Positions 56,951 through 64,000 of a stretch of DNA of 64,000 nucleotides are shown piece by piece. The DNA comes from Acidobacteriota bacterium. Its GTDB lineage: Bacteria; Acidobacteriota; Vicinamibacteria; Vicinamibacterales; CAVVIG01. Both the position numbers and the translations under genes were made by a program. The DNA is taken from contig QHWB01000045.1 of assembly GCA_003222395.1 (NCBI GenBank), positions 138,099-202,098 on the forward strand. Direction: 5' to 3'. Below the pieces are notes generated by a model. That model was not told the origin of the DNA, did no database searches, and saw only the letters and a list, made by a program, of their open reading frames with translations. How positions within the stretch are numbered: position 1 is the stretch's first letter; each line of letters starts with the position of its first letter.

Positions 56951-57175
56951 TCACATGTAGTCCTTGAAATCGTCCAACGGTTGATCGAAGTCGTCGGACA
57001 TCCAGATTTGCCCTTTGGCCGAGCCGGGCTTCAGCGTCCGGCCGCGACCATGGTACGGCACGAGCTTCAGGAGCGGCTGGTTCGCGCGCGCGATGACCAC
57101 TTCTTCTCCCGCCATCGCCTTGTCGACGAGCTCGGAGAATTTCGCTTTCGCTTCGGCGATGTTGTATCGCGCCAC
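56951..57175 (-). CDS. Phd/YefM-type antitoxin, orphaned
   Basis: A 74-residue protein of full antitoxin length. The Phd/YefM N-terminal DNA-binding fold is evident in MARYNIAEAKAKFSELVDKA and MAGEEVVIARANQPLLKLVP; the acidic C-terminus (MSDDFDQPLDDFKDYM) is the usual toxin-wrapping tail. The adjacent toxin is reduced to 23 codons. The antitoxin may persist as a repressor or an anti-addiction factor against a toxin elsewhere, or simply await loss. Confidence 0.88.
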   Translation of the reverse strand: MARYNIAEAKAKFSELVDKAMAGEEVVIARANQPLLKLVPYHGRGRTLKPGSAKGQIWMSDDFDQPLDDFKDYM

Positions 57176-57253
57176 ATGGTCATTTTATCTGACCATCCCG
57201 TACCGTACACCGCAACTGGTCCGAGCGCGCCGCGTCGCGGTACCTCCTGCCAT

Positions 57254-58417
57254 TCAGCGCGTCAGCGTCCAGACGAAGAAGAGCGCGGCGCCGGCGCTGG
57301 CCGCCTGCAGCCACAGCTCGATGCGCTCCTGCAGGAAGAACAGACCGAGCCCCATGAGGATCGCCGCCGCAGCGAGGCAGCGCCAGTAGAGCTCCTCGCT
57401 CGCGACCTCGAGGCCGCGCGATCCGGCGCGCTTGCGCGCCGCGTCGATGACGCGGTTCGCGATCTCGCGATCGCCTTCGCGATCCAGCTCCATGTATTCG
57501 CCCCCGCCGGCCGCCGCGATCATCGCCAGCGAATTCCGATCGAGCGACGACCGGATCTTGGGCTGCTGCGGCGGCGGCGTGACCGCGGCGCGTCCCGGAA
57601 TCGGCGCCGGCTGCGGCGCTTCGGGAATCCAGCCGCCGTTGGTGGTGCCGACGCCGACGACGTAGACGGGAACCTGACGTTCGCGGGCCAGGCGCAGCGA
57701 GCGGGCGACCTCGCCGCTCCACGCCTGGCCGTCGGTGACCAGCACGAACGCCTTCGCGTTCGGCGACTTTCCGTACAGCTCCTGATCGCGTTCGATCAGA
57801 CGCAACCCCCACGCGATGCCGAGCTCGATGTTCGTGTCCCACGTCGTGTCATCCTCGAGGCGGAACGGCGACTCGCGGTTCAGGTGATCGAGGAAGAAGA
57901 AGAACGTGTTGGGATCTTTCGTGAGCCGGACTTCAGGCGTCGCGATGTGCGCGAAGAGCGCCATCGCGATGCGATCGTCTCTCCAGGCGAGCGATTCGCC
58001 GAGCACGCGCAGGAAGCGGATGGACCGCTGCCACCGGTCTTCGCTTCCTCCGGGGGCCCCTACCCCCCGGCTGGCCACGTCGGGCGTGCGCATCGATGCG
58101 GAACCGTCCTGCAGAATCACGAGATCGACGCCGGCCGTTCGCACGAGCGAGACGGCCGCCGTCGGCCGCGCGAGCGCCAGAATCGTCAGCGCCGTCGCGA
58201 GCAGGGCGCAGAGCCAGAAGACGAGGCCGCCGAAGATGGGAAACCGCTCGCGCACCGGCAGCCGGCGATGCTGGCGGAACCGCCGCGCGTCGCGCCGCCG
58301 GCGCGCGAGCTGCCACGCCCACACGAGCAGCAGCGCGGCCGGGACGATCAGCAGCCAGAGATACCCGGGATCGGCGAAGCGGACGGTATCGAGATCGATT
58401 TTGGGCAATTCGCTCAC
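57254..58417 (-). CDS. VWA-domain membrane protein (BatA/BatB type), last gene of the MoxR operon
   Basis: A 387-residue protein. Two N-terminal membrane helices (about 19-36 and 60-83), a von Willebrand A domain with the MIDAS motif DGSASM near 105 and the later VTDG, and two C-terminal helices (about 335-352 and 365-384). This is the classic Bat layout, with the VWA domain in the periplasm. The 3' end is partly duplicated at 56808-56836. It starts 14 bases after the small helical gene. With MoxR, DUF58 and a BatD-like protein it probably forms an envelope chaperone-like complex. Confidence 0.88.
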   Translation of the reverse strand: MSELPKIDLDTVRFADPGYLWLLIVPAALLLVWAWQLARRRRDARRFRQHRRLPVRERFPIFGGLVFWLCALLATALTILALARPTAAVSLVRTAGVDLVILQDGSASMRTPDVASRGVGAPGGSEDRWQRSIRFLRVLGESLAWRDDRIAMALFAHIATPEVRLTKDPNTFFFFLDHLNRESPFRLEDDTTWDTNIELGIAWGLRLIERDQELYGKSPNAKAFVLVTDGQAWSGEVARSLRLARERQVPVYVVGVGTTNGGWIPEAPQPAPIPGRAAVTPPPQQPKIRSSLDRNSLAMIAAAGGGEYMELDREGDREIANRVIDAARKRAGSRGLEVASEELYWRCLAAAAILMGLGLFFLQERIELWLQAASAGAALFFVWTLTR

Positions 58418-58431
58418 TCAACGTTCAGCGG

Positions 58432-59157
58432 TCAGCCTTTGCGGACCTTCACGCCACCCTTCCCAGCTTCGGGATTCTCCTTCCGTTCTTCGCCCCGCTT
58501 CGGAATCACGATCTTGAACTGCGCCATGTCGGTGGCAGCGGGCGGACCGCCGGGTCGGCCGTGGAGCGTCGGCCCCGCGGGAAGATCGCCGGCGCTCTCG
58601 TGTGCCGGCTTCGCGAGCAGCCTGGCGCTCCTCGACGCAGCCGGCCGCGCCTTCGCGAGGTTGTCGCGCACGCGGATCGCGTACTCGTAGTTGTAGGCGG
58701 CGTCGACGTGTCCCGGGCTGTTGCGAAGGACGTCGGCGTAATTCTTCACGACGGCGTCGAGCCGTCTGAGCGCCGTCGCGCGATCGGCGTCCGAGTGGCT
58801 CGCGCGGAACGCGGCGTTGGCCGACAGCAACAGGATGTCGGGATCGGTTTCCGTCACCGCGCCGTTCACGTCCTTCTGCGGCGTGATCGACGCGTAGCCG
58901 CCGCGCCAGTAGTCGGCGGTCGCGCGCACGTCGCGAAGGTCGGTCATCGCCGCCGGGCCCACCTGCGGCACGCGGCGCGCCACGCCGAGCTGCTGCTCGA
59001 CGTCCTCGCTGTCGGTCGTCACCGCCGCGTACTGGAGCGTCGCCAGCTCGTTGTGCACGTCGGCGAGTCGCCGCTCGGTCTGGCCCGCGACCCAGAAGCC
59101 CGCGCCGACGAGCGCGAGCACGATGGCGGCGACGAGCGGAGCAACAACGGATTTCAT
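58432..59157 (-). CDS. Single-pass protein with TPR-like helices between two VWA genes
   Basis: A 241-residue protein. An N-terminal membrane helix (VVAPLVAAIVLALVGAGFWV) precedes a helical periplasmic part, with a TPR-like pair at about 100-175 (LLLSANAAFRASHSDADRAT, SPGHVDAAYNYEYAIRVRDN) and a disordered Lys/Gly/Pro tail ending EAGKGGVKVRKG. Bat operons often contain a TPR gene (BatC) next to the VWA genes, and this position fits. It is separated from the upstream VWA gene by a REP-like element. Confidence 0.75.
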   Translation of the reverse strand: MKSVVAPLVAAIVLALVGAGFWVAGQTERRLADVHNELATLQYAAVTTDSEDVEQQLGVARRVPQVGPAAMTDLRDVRATADYWRGGYASITPQKDVNGAVTETDPDILLLSANAAFRASHSDADRATALRRLDAVVKNYADVLRNSPGHVDAAYNYEYAIRVRDNLAKARPAASRSARLLAKPAHESAGDLPAGPTLHGRPGGPPAATDMAQFKIVIPKRGEERKENPEAGKGGVKVRKG

Positions 59158-59168
59158 CGAACTCTCCT

Positions 59169-59250
59169 GGCAGCCCTAAAGGGCTGCGCTGCCAACGGTA
59201 GAAGGTCTCGGCTGCGCTACCCACCCGTAGCGCAGGCCTTCAGGCCTGCC
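59169..59250. repeat. Family 2 REP-like pair inside the Bat operon
   Basis: GGCAGCCCTAAAGGGCTGCG at 59169 on and GTAGCGCAGGCCTTCAGGCC at 59227 on. Taken as inverted arms they match except for swapped C/G pairs that keep a short stem within each arm, the same design as family 1. The right arm ends exactly at the stop codon of the upstream VWA gene (59251-59253). Confidence 0.8.
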
Positions 59251-60354
59251 TCACGGAAATTTCCGAAAATACGGAATGGTCAGCTGCAGCAGCAGCGCCA
59301 CCGACCAGAAACTCGCGGCCATGAACGCGTACGGCGCGAAGCGCGGCCGCTCGGTGCTGTAGCGCTTCACTTCGACGCGGCCCGCCGACCGCGCATCGAT
59401 GTCTTTGATCGCGTTGAAAATCACCGACTCGTCCGACGCCGCGTAGAACTTGCCGCCGGTCGCTTCCACCGCCGGGCGCCAGATGTCGTCGGGCAGCACC
59501 GCGCCGAGCGCCTTGTTGTAGCTCGTGCGGATCATGTAGACCGGAATCTTCGTCGCGACGGCGCCGGCGAGCACCTCGTTGACCGACTTGCCGTGGATCA
59601 TCACCTGCGTGTCCTGGCCGTCGCTGAAGATCACCATCAGGTTGCCCGCGGCGTCGAGGAAATTGAACGCGCGGAACAGGTTGACGCTCTGCTCCATCGC
59701 GAGCCCGATCGTCGTCCCCTGATCGGGAAACTTCATGAACTCGGTCCAGTCGCCTATAAGCGTGAGGCTGAGGAGGATGTTCTCGTAGTCGGTCGTGAAC
59801 GGCGTGACCACGTACGCCTCGTCGCCGAACTCGATGAGACCGATGAGGTCGTGATATTTGCCGGCCATCCGCTGGCGGATGAACGCTTCGGCCGCGGCGA
59901 CGGTCGTGAAGAACGTCGCTTCGTTCGGCGCCTTCGCGTTGAGGCGCGCCGCTGGAAACCGCGCCATCATCGACGACGAGGCGTCGATCATGAGCGCGAT
60001 GCGGCGGCCGGGGAACGACACGTCCTCCTGCGTGAGCGTCGAGTACGGATCGGCGAGCGCGAGCGCGAAGAACGGCAGGCCGACGAGGAACAGGATCAGC
60101 GCGCCGTGGCGGACGATCGACAGCCACGACGACTGGCCCCAGTTGAGCACGGCGGGCAGCGCGACCTGCGTGCGCCCTGCTTTCCGCCGCGTCATCGCCC
60201 GCAGAATCATGATCGCGACCGACAGGCCGATGAGCGTGACGAGCGTCAGCACCGCGGCGTCGCGATGAGTAAAGAGCAGCTCCGCCGCGCGCGTGTTGCG
60301 CCAGTCGAAGATCGATTCGCGGACGACGGCGGGGACGGCGGTTATCGGGACCAC
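59251..60354 (-). CDS. VWA-domain membrane protein (Bat type)
   Basis: A 367-residue protein from GTG 60354, which overlaps the end of the BatD-like gene. Two N-terminal helices (about 34-52 and 78-95) lead to a VWA domain with the MIDAS motif LMIDASSSMMARF, the second site QGTTIGLAMEQ and MVIFSDGQDTQ. A C-terminal helix (FAPYAFMAASFWSVALLLQL) ends the protein. The early FDWRNTRAAELLF is typical of the family. Together with the other VWA gene it probably makes the periplasmic face of a MoxR-driven complex. Confidence 0.88.
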   Translation of the reverse strand: MVPITAVPAVVRESIFDWRNTRAAELLFTHRDAAVLTLVTLIGLSVAIMILRAMTRRKAGRTQVALPAVLNWGQSSWLSIVRHGALILFLVGLPFFALALADPYSTLTQEDVSFPGRRIALMIDASSSMMARFPAARLNAKAPNEATFFTTVAAAEAFIRQRMAGKYHDLIGLIEFGDEAYVVTPFTTDYENILLSLTLIGDWTEFMKFPDQGTTIGLAMEQSVNLFRAFNFLDAAGNLMVIFSDGQDTQVMIHGKSVNEVLAGAVATKIPVYMIRTSYNKALGAVLPDDIWRPAVEATGGKFYAASDESVIFNAIKDIDARSAGRVEVKRYSTERPRFAPYAFMAASFWSVALLLQLTIPYFRKFP

Positions 60355-61592
60355 ACGCGAGATTCCACGCCGGCCGGCGCGTGGCGCCGCATGAAACGGC
60401 GCATCGGCCAGGTGTGCCGCAGCTTCAGCCGCCGCAGCAGATGAAAGCCGGTCGTCAGCGAATCGTCGAGCGCCGCCTCGTCGAGCGACCCGTTGCGTCC
60501 GTACTGCGCCGCCGTGAAGCGCGCGAGCGCCTGCTCGAGCGCTTCGAGATCGGCTGCGTGGCGTGCGCCGCCGTTCGCCGACACCCGCTTCAGCTCGCGC
60601 GCGACCGCCTGCGACGTCGCCGCGCCCGATACGACGACGCGCTTGCCGCGCGGCCAGCCGGTCCGCAGCACGAGCGAGCCCTCTTGCTGCGCCTGCGCGG
60701 CCGAGCCGAGCGGCTGCGCCGTCCTGGAAACCCGGCGCCCGATCGCGTAGGTGCCAAGCACGCGCAGCCCGGCGAGCGCGCGGCCCGCGAGTTCGGCGCT
60801 CCACCCGGCCCGCTGGCGTTCCTTCTGCACCGACGACAGCTCGCGGCCGACTCCACGCAGGATCGCGAGATCGGGCATGAGGCGATCGGCGGCCGTCGTC
60901 GGCCTGGCGTACTTCGCCACGAGTCGAACGATGGCGAGCACGCCGAGCAGCGCGGCGATGGCGAACAGGATGCCGCCGACGACGGTCAGGAAGTTGGCGC
61001 GGAACGAGCGCAGATCGACGTCGCCGAAGGTTTCGTGCGCCGAATCGCGGATGTCGGACGCGTCGCCGGGAACCAGCGACAGGATGCGGATCGATTGCGC
61101 CGGCATGACATACGTCTGATCGCGACCTTCAATGACTGCGCGGGGTCCCTGCCCTGGCGTGGAAGCGCCCTGTCCCGTGTGGCTCTGTACGCGGTACGAG
61201 ACCTTCGTCTCGGGAAGCTGCACGTCCTTGCCGAACAGATTCTCGGCAATCGCGCGCAAGCGGTACTCGTACTGGAAGAACCGCCGGTCGCCGCTGCGCA
61301 GATCGGCCGCGTGCGATCCGCCGGTCACCTCGAACGGCGCGAACTGCACGACCGACGGCTCCAGCTTCGACTGGTCGACGACGACCTTCACCTCGTCGGT
61401 CTCGAGCGCGGCGCACGTGAGGACAAGGGCGAACGTCTCGCCGACGCGGACCGCGCCGGCCGACGTGCGCCACCAGCACTGCACCGGGTCGGCTTCGGTC
61501 GTCTGCGTCTGCGGCTGGGCGGAGGCGGTCGCCGCGGCCACTGTGAATAGCAGGGTAGCGCAGGCCTTCAGGCCTGCCTTGGGCGGGATCAT
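60342..61592 (-). CDS. BatD-like membrane protein of the MoxR operon
   Basis: A 416-residue protein. The signal peptide MIPPKAGLKACATLLFTVAA contains GLKACAT, encoded by a REP-like repeat. A periplasmic beta region follows (VRVGETFALVLTCAALETDE, RFFQYEYRLRAIAENLFGKD, PETKVSYRV), the BatD-type pattern. One membrane helix (about 232-255, FLTVVGGILFAIAALLGVLA) leads to a helical cytoplasmic tail. ATG 61592 is chosen for its signal peptide. The upstream DUF58 gene is 241 bp away, across repeats; downstream the VWA gene overlaps its end. Confidence 0.78.
   Translation of the reverse strand: MIPPKAGLKACATLLFTVAAATASAQPQTQTTEADPVQCWWRTSAGAVRVGETFALVLTCAALETDEVKVVVDQSKLEPSVVQFAPFEVTGGSHAADLRSGDRRFFQYEYRLRAIAENLFGKDVQLPETKVSYRVQSHTGQGASTPGQGPRAVIEGRDQTYVMPAQSIRILSLVPGDASDIRDSAHETFGDVDLRSFRANFLTVVGGILFAIAALLGVLAIVRLVAKYARPTTAADRLMPDLAILRGVGRELSSVQKERQRAGWSAELAGRALAGLRVLGTYAIGRRVSRTAQPLGSAAQAQQEGSLVLRTGWPRGKRVVVSGAATSQAVARELKRVSANGGARHAADLEALEQALARFTAAQYGRNGSLDEAALDDSLTTGFHLLRRLKLRHTWPMRRFMRRHAPAGVESRVWSR
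61555..61578. repeat. Family 2 REP-like arm inside a signal peptide
   Basis: GTAGCGCAGGCCTTCAGGCC then TGCC, read on the minus strand, encodes AGLKACAT in the signal peptide of the BatD-like protein. Confidence 0.75.
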
Positions 61593-61644
61593 GACTGTGT
61601 CACCAATAGCATTACTTACTTTCGCCTGGGGCCCGACATTGTTT

Positions 61645-61830
61645 GCTCGCGCGGGGCCCCACCCCCGCGCGCTGACACGCTCGGGCCGTAGCCCTCGCGT
61701 GTAATTAGAACAGAACGTCACAGCCCAGTGCAGGCGCAGCTGATCGCGGCCTACCTTCAGCGATACCTGCGCGAGCGAAGCGAGCAAGTGGAGGTTACGC
61801 CCGAGCGCAACGGCGCGAGGGCGTCAGCGC
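61645..61830. repeat. Family 3 repeat pair in the gap of the Bat operon
   Basis: 61645-61700 (with GGGGCCCCACCCCCGCGCGC and TAGCCCTCGCG) and 61797-61830 (GCCCGAGCGCAACGGCGCGA then GGGCGTCAGCG) are inverted relative to each other. The second copy ends four bases before the DUF58 stop. The 241-bp gap 61593-61833 contains nothing else that looks coding; the interior 61701-61796 may hold a second promoter for the BatD-VWA genes. Confidence 0.7.
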
Positions 61831-61833
61831 CTG

Positions 61834-62754
61834 CTAAACCTTCCGAAGCCGCCTTTCCGCGATGAATTCGCTCAGGGCGATCGCGGTTTCGCGTTCGTCG
61901 ACGCCGATGCGGAGCACGTCGAGGTCGTTGTCCTTGGCCAGCCGGGCCACATCGTCCTGCCACGCCCGCGTGCGGCGCGAGAGGGCACTCATCGCGCCGC
62001 GCGACATCACCCTGGCGCGGCCGGTCTCGACGTCGAACGCCTCGACCCAGCCGGCCGAGATCGGCGGCAGCTCGAAGGCGAACGCGCTGTCGATGAGCAC
62101 GATGAAGACGTCGTGGGTCGAGTTGAGGTGAGCGAGCTCGCGCAGTACCTCGCCCGGGTTGTCGAACAGGAAGTCGGAGATGACCGGTACCATCGACGTC
62201 TTCCGCATGAAGCCGGCGAGCGACATGCTGAGGCTCTCCGATCGCTTCAACGGCTGCAGGCCGGTTTGAAACTGATACGCGTCGAGGCAGTGGATCACCT
62301 GGTTCTTGCCGATGTGCGGGCGCACCGCGGCCAGCTGATCGAAGCGGGCGTCGAACGTGATCAGGCCGAACATGTCCTGGAAGAACACCGCCGACATGCC
62401 GATGGTGCCGATGGCGCGCGCGATCGCCGCCGCGATCGGGATGCCGTCGATGCCGCACCGCGTCGAGAGCGACGCGTCGGCGACGGTGATGACGGTCGCC
62501 GTGCTGCGCTGCTCGAAATTGCGCACGATCATCGGGCTGAAGTTCGTCATCGTCGACTGCGGCCAGTCGATCTGCGACATGCGGTCGCCGGGCTGCCACT
62601 CGCGCAGGCCGACCAGATCGAATCCGGATCCATGAAAGACGCTCCGATGCTCGCCGATCGTGAACTCGCGCATCCGCCGCAGGATGAGGAGCTCGATCTC
62701 CGTCAACTCCGAGAGATTGACGAACGGTTCGACGTCGGTTTCTCGGGTCCTCAC
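61834..62754 (-). CDS. DUF58 domain protein of the MoxR operon
   Basis: A 306-residue cytoplasmic protein. The DUF58 core is HRSVFHGSGFDLVGLREWQP, GDRMSQIDWPQSTMTNFSPM and a degenerate VWA-like second half (VITVADASLSTRCGIDGIPI; VFIVLIDSAFAFELPPI). DUF58 proteins accompany MoxR ATPases and are thought to link the ATPase to VWA partners. I chose GTG 62754, which overlaps the moxR stop (GTGA) and gives VRTRETDVEPFVNLSELTEI; longer in-frame starts would lie inside moxR. Confidence 0.88.
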   Translation of the reverse strand: MRTRETDVEPFVNLSELTEIELLILRRMREFTIGEHRSVFHGSGFDLVGLREWQPGDRMSQIDWPQSTMTNFSPMIVRNFEQRSTATVITVADASLSTRCGIDGIPIAAAIARAIGTIGMSAVFFQDMFGLITFDARFDQLAAVRPHIGKNQVIHCLDAYQFQTGLQPLKRSESLSMSLAGFMRKTSMVPVISDFLFDNPGEVLRELAHLNSTHDVFIVLIDSAFAFELPPISAGWVEAFDVETGRARVMSRGAMSALSRRTRAWQDDVARLAKDNDLDVLRIGVDERETAIALSEFIAERRLRKV

Positions 62755-63791
62755 GGAATGGGGATCCGTTCGATGACGTCGTTGATGACCGTGTCGGTCG
62801 TCAGGCCGTGGCTCGCGGCGTGCGGACCGAGCCAGATGCGATGGCCGAGGATGTAGGGTGCGAGATCCTGGATGTCTTCCGGATAGACTTCCGTGCGGCG
62901 GCGGACGAGCAGTGCCCACACCTTCGCCAGGCGTCCCCAGCAGATGATCGCGCGCGGCGAGGCGCCGAGATCGACGCCGTGCTCGACGAGCTCGGACGGC
63001 GAATGGGTGTACCAGTCGGTGTCGGGGTTGTAGGGGCGCGTCGCCGCCACGAGCCGCTGAATGTACGCGCCGAGGCGCGGATGCAGGAAGACTTCCTGGT
63101 TGATGGCGCCGCGCAGCTCGATGATGCGTTCCTTCGTGGCCAGCGCGTTGAGCCGCACGCGCTTGAAATCGAAGTGCACCAGCTTCTGCTCCTCCTCGGG
63201 CGGCAGGTAGCCGATGTTCACCATGATGGCGAAGCGATCGGTCGCCGCTTCCGAGAGCGGGAACGTGCCCTGTCCGAGCTCCACCGGGTTCATCGTCGCG
63301 ATCGCGAAGCTGAAGGCCGGCAGCTCGTAGGTCGTGTTGCCGACCGTCACCGTGCGGTCCTGCAGCCCCTCGAGAAACGCGCTCTGCGATTTGAGCGGGA
63401 TGCGATTGATCTCGTCGAGCAGGATCACTTCGGCCGAGGCGAGCGGGCCGAACTCGGTCATCAGCTCGCCGGTCGCCGGGTTGATCATCTGGAAGCCGAC
63501 GACTTCGGTCGGCTGCATGTCGGCGCGTCCCTGCAGGCGGACGAACTTCGCGTTGCTGATTGCCGCGAGGATCACGCCGAAGAAGGTTTTGCCGACGCCC
63601 GGAACGCCGCGGAGCAGCAGGTTGCCGGCGTTCACCTGCCGATTCTCTTTCTTGTCGTACGACGTCGGAATCTCCGACATCAGGACGACGTTGGCGAGGG
63701 CCTTGGCCGTGTCGTAGCCGACGAGCGCTTTTCCGCCTTCAGCGACGATCGATTCGTGAAAAGTGATCGCTTGTTCGAGGTCTGGATGCAC
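62751..63791 (-). CDS. MoxR-family AAA+ ATPase
   Basis: A 346-residue AAA+ ATPase. Walker A is GVPGVGKT near residue 64, Walker B VILLDEINR, and sensor 1 is in AIATMNPVELGQGTFPLSEA, followed by ATDRFAIMVNIGYL with the arginine finger. MoxR proteins act as chaperones that activate or assemble VWA-containing partners. I use GTG 63791 (VHPDLEQAITFHES); a GTG at 63854 would add 21 residues and run into the divergent CoA-transferase gene. It heads the leftward operon moxR - DUF58 - BatD-like - VWA - TPR - VWA. Confidence 0.9.
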   Translation of the reverse strand: MHPDLEQAITFHESIVAEGGKALVGYDTAKALANVVLMSEIPTSYDKKENRQVNAGNLLLRGVPGVGKTFFGVILAAISNAKFVRLQGRADMQPTEVVGFQMINPATGELMTEFGPLASAEVILLDEINRIPLKSQSAFLEGLQDRTVTVGNTTYELPAFSFAIATMNPVELGQGTFPLSEAATDRFAIMVNIGYLPPEEEQKLVHFDFKRVRLNALATKERIIELRGAINQEVFLHPRLGAYIQRLVAATRPYNPDTDWYTHSPSELVEHGVDLGASPRAIICWGRLAKVWALLVRRRTEVYPEDIQDLAPYILGHRIWLGPHAASHGLTTDTVINDVIERIPIP

Positions 63792-63827
63792 AGGGATGTC
63801 GTATCTTACTTGATAGAATATCCGCGA

Positions 63828-64000
63828 ATGAACAAAGTGCTCGAGAGCGCCCACGACGCGGTCGCGCTCATCCCCGACGGGGCATCGATTCTCATGGGCG
63901 GATTCGGCCTCTGCGGGATTCCCGAAAACCTCATTGCGGCGCTGCGTGCGCGGGGCACGAAGGGCCTCACCGTGATCAGCAACAACGCGGGCGTGGACGA
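63828..64000 (+). CDS. scoA: 3-oxoacid CoA-transferase subunit A, start only
   Basis: The first 57 codons of a gene cut by the window end: MNKVLESAHDAVALIPDGAS, then ILMGGFGLCGIPENLIAALR and TVISNNAGVD. The GGFGLCGIPE block is the signature of subunit A of succinyl-CoA:3-ketoacid CoA-transferase (ScoA/AtoD), used in ketone-body, acetoacetate or polyhydroxybutyrate metabolism. It is divergent from moxR with 36 bp between the chosen starts; GATAGAATA in the gap could be a -10 region. Confidence 0.88.
   Translation, partial: MNKVLESAHDAVALIPDGASILMGGFGLCGIPENLIAALRARGTKGLTVISNNAGVD

Larger units (their letters stand above)
56808..57283. repeat. Direct repeats flanking a broken toxin-antitoxin module
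   Basis: A 29-bp sequence beginning CAGCGCGTCAG and ending GACGAAGAAGAG occurs at 56808-56836 and 57255-57283 with three mismatches. The right copy is the 3' end of the VWA gene, encoding LFFVWTLTR and its stop. The left copy encodes LFFVRILTR and a stop in an otherwise decayed frame. The antitoxin gene and toxin remnant lie between them. Confidence 0.75.

Overview
This 64 kb window is chromosomal DNA from a high-GC, Gram-negative-type bacterium. It is most likely an acidobacterium of the Vicinamibacteria type. That call is inference from gene content: two very large Oar-like TonB-dependent receptors with a carboxypeptidase-regulatory N-terminal domain, a DUF5117-type zinc metalloprotease, an ACE-like M2 dipeptidase, a PF07638-type ECF sigma factor, a MoxR/DUF58/VWA operon and many small secreted proteins of unknown function. 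I saw no rRNA, tRNA, CRISPR array, phage or intact insertion sequence.

Layout. 0.1-7.1 kb: a HEAT-like protein coupled to an HD-GYP phosphodiesterase, a large membrane protein and RtcB. 7.2-12.2 kb: small secreted and coiled-coil proteins, the metalloprotease, a YfiT/DinB enzyme and a DoxX protein. 12.3-19.4 kb: an aa3-type cytochrome c oxidase cluster with CtaG, followed by a divergent Nramp-like transporter coupled to two PRC-barrel genes. 19.3-22.5 kb: two ECF sigma factor loci, an amidohydrolase remnant and DUF4342. 22.5-28.6 kb: two divergent FAD oxidoreductases (one with a Rieske domain), a cupin, a HAD phosphatase, a succinate-semialdehyde dehydrogenase and cytochrome c. 28.5-34.5 kb: a beheaded TetR gene beside a large repeat hairpin, then a TonB receptor/TPR pair. 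34.6-37.9 kb: an XRE/NfeD-like/flotillin/PspA envelope-stress operon. 38-41.4 kb: a SoxC/cytochrome c/esterase operon. 41.4-43.9 kb: a divergent APH-kinase/acyl-CoA dehydrogenase pair. 44-50 kb: a BON/LEA-like protein, an outer-membrane D15-type protein, secreted unknowns and the M2 peptidase. 50-57.2 kb: the second TonB receptor behind a LacI-type operator, a giant spermidine-synthase-like membrane protein and a broken toxin-antitoxin module. 57.2-63.8 kb: the leftward MoxR-DUF58-BatD-VWA-TPR-VWA operon. 63.8-64 kb: the start of a CoA-transferase subunit.

The most unusual content lies between and inside genes. There are two superimposed repeat systems. (1) Tandem 7-bp words are arranged as long inverted arms. 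They resemble the heptanucleotide STRR repeats known from cyanobacteria, but here they are built into hairpins. Where one lies deep inside a gene, its unit or total length is a multiple of three (nonamers at 55987-56094; three heptamers at 23048-23068). (2) REP/BIME-like palindromes occur whose two arms differ by compensating C/G swaps. Four of these copies are translated, always in the same reading frame, at the signal peptide or just after it in exported proteins. Five or six truncated gene remnants (amidohydrolase, TetR, ROK kinase, VapC, a possible S9 peptidase leader, a VWA tail) lie in the same intergenic regions, several of them directly against a repeat, which points to repeat-associated deletion and gene decay.
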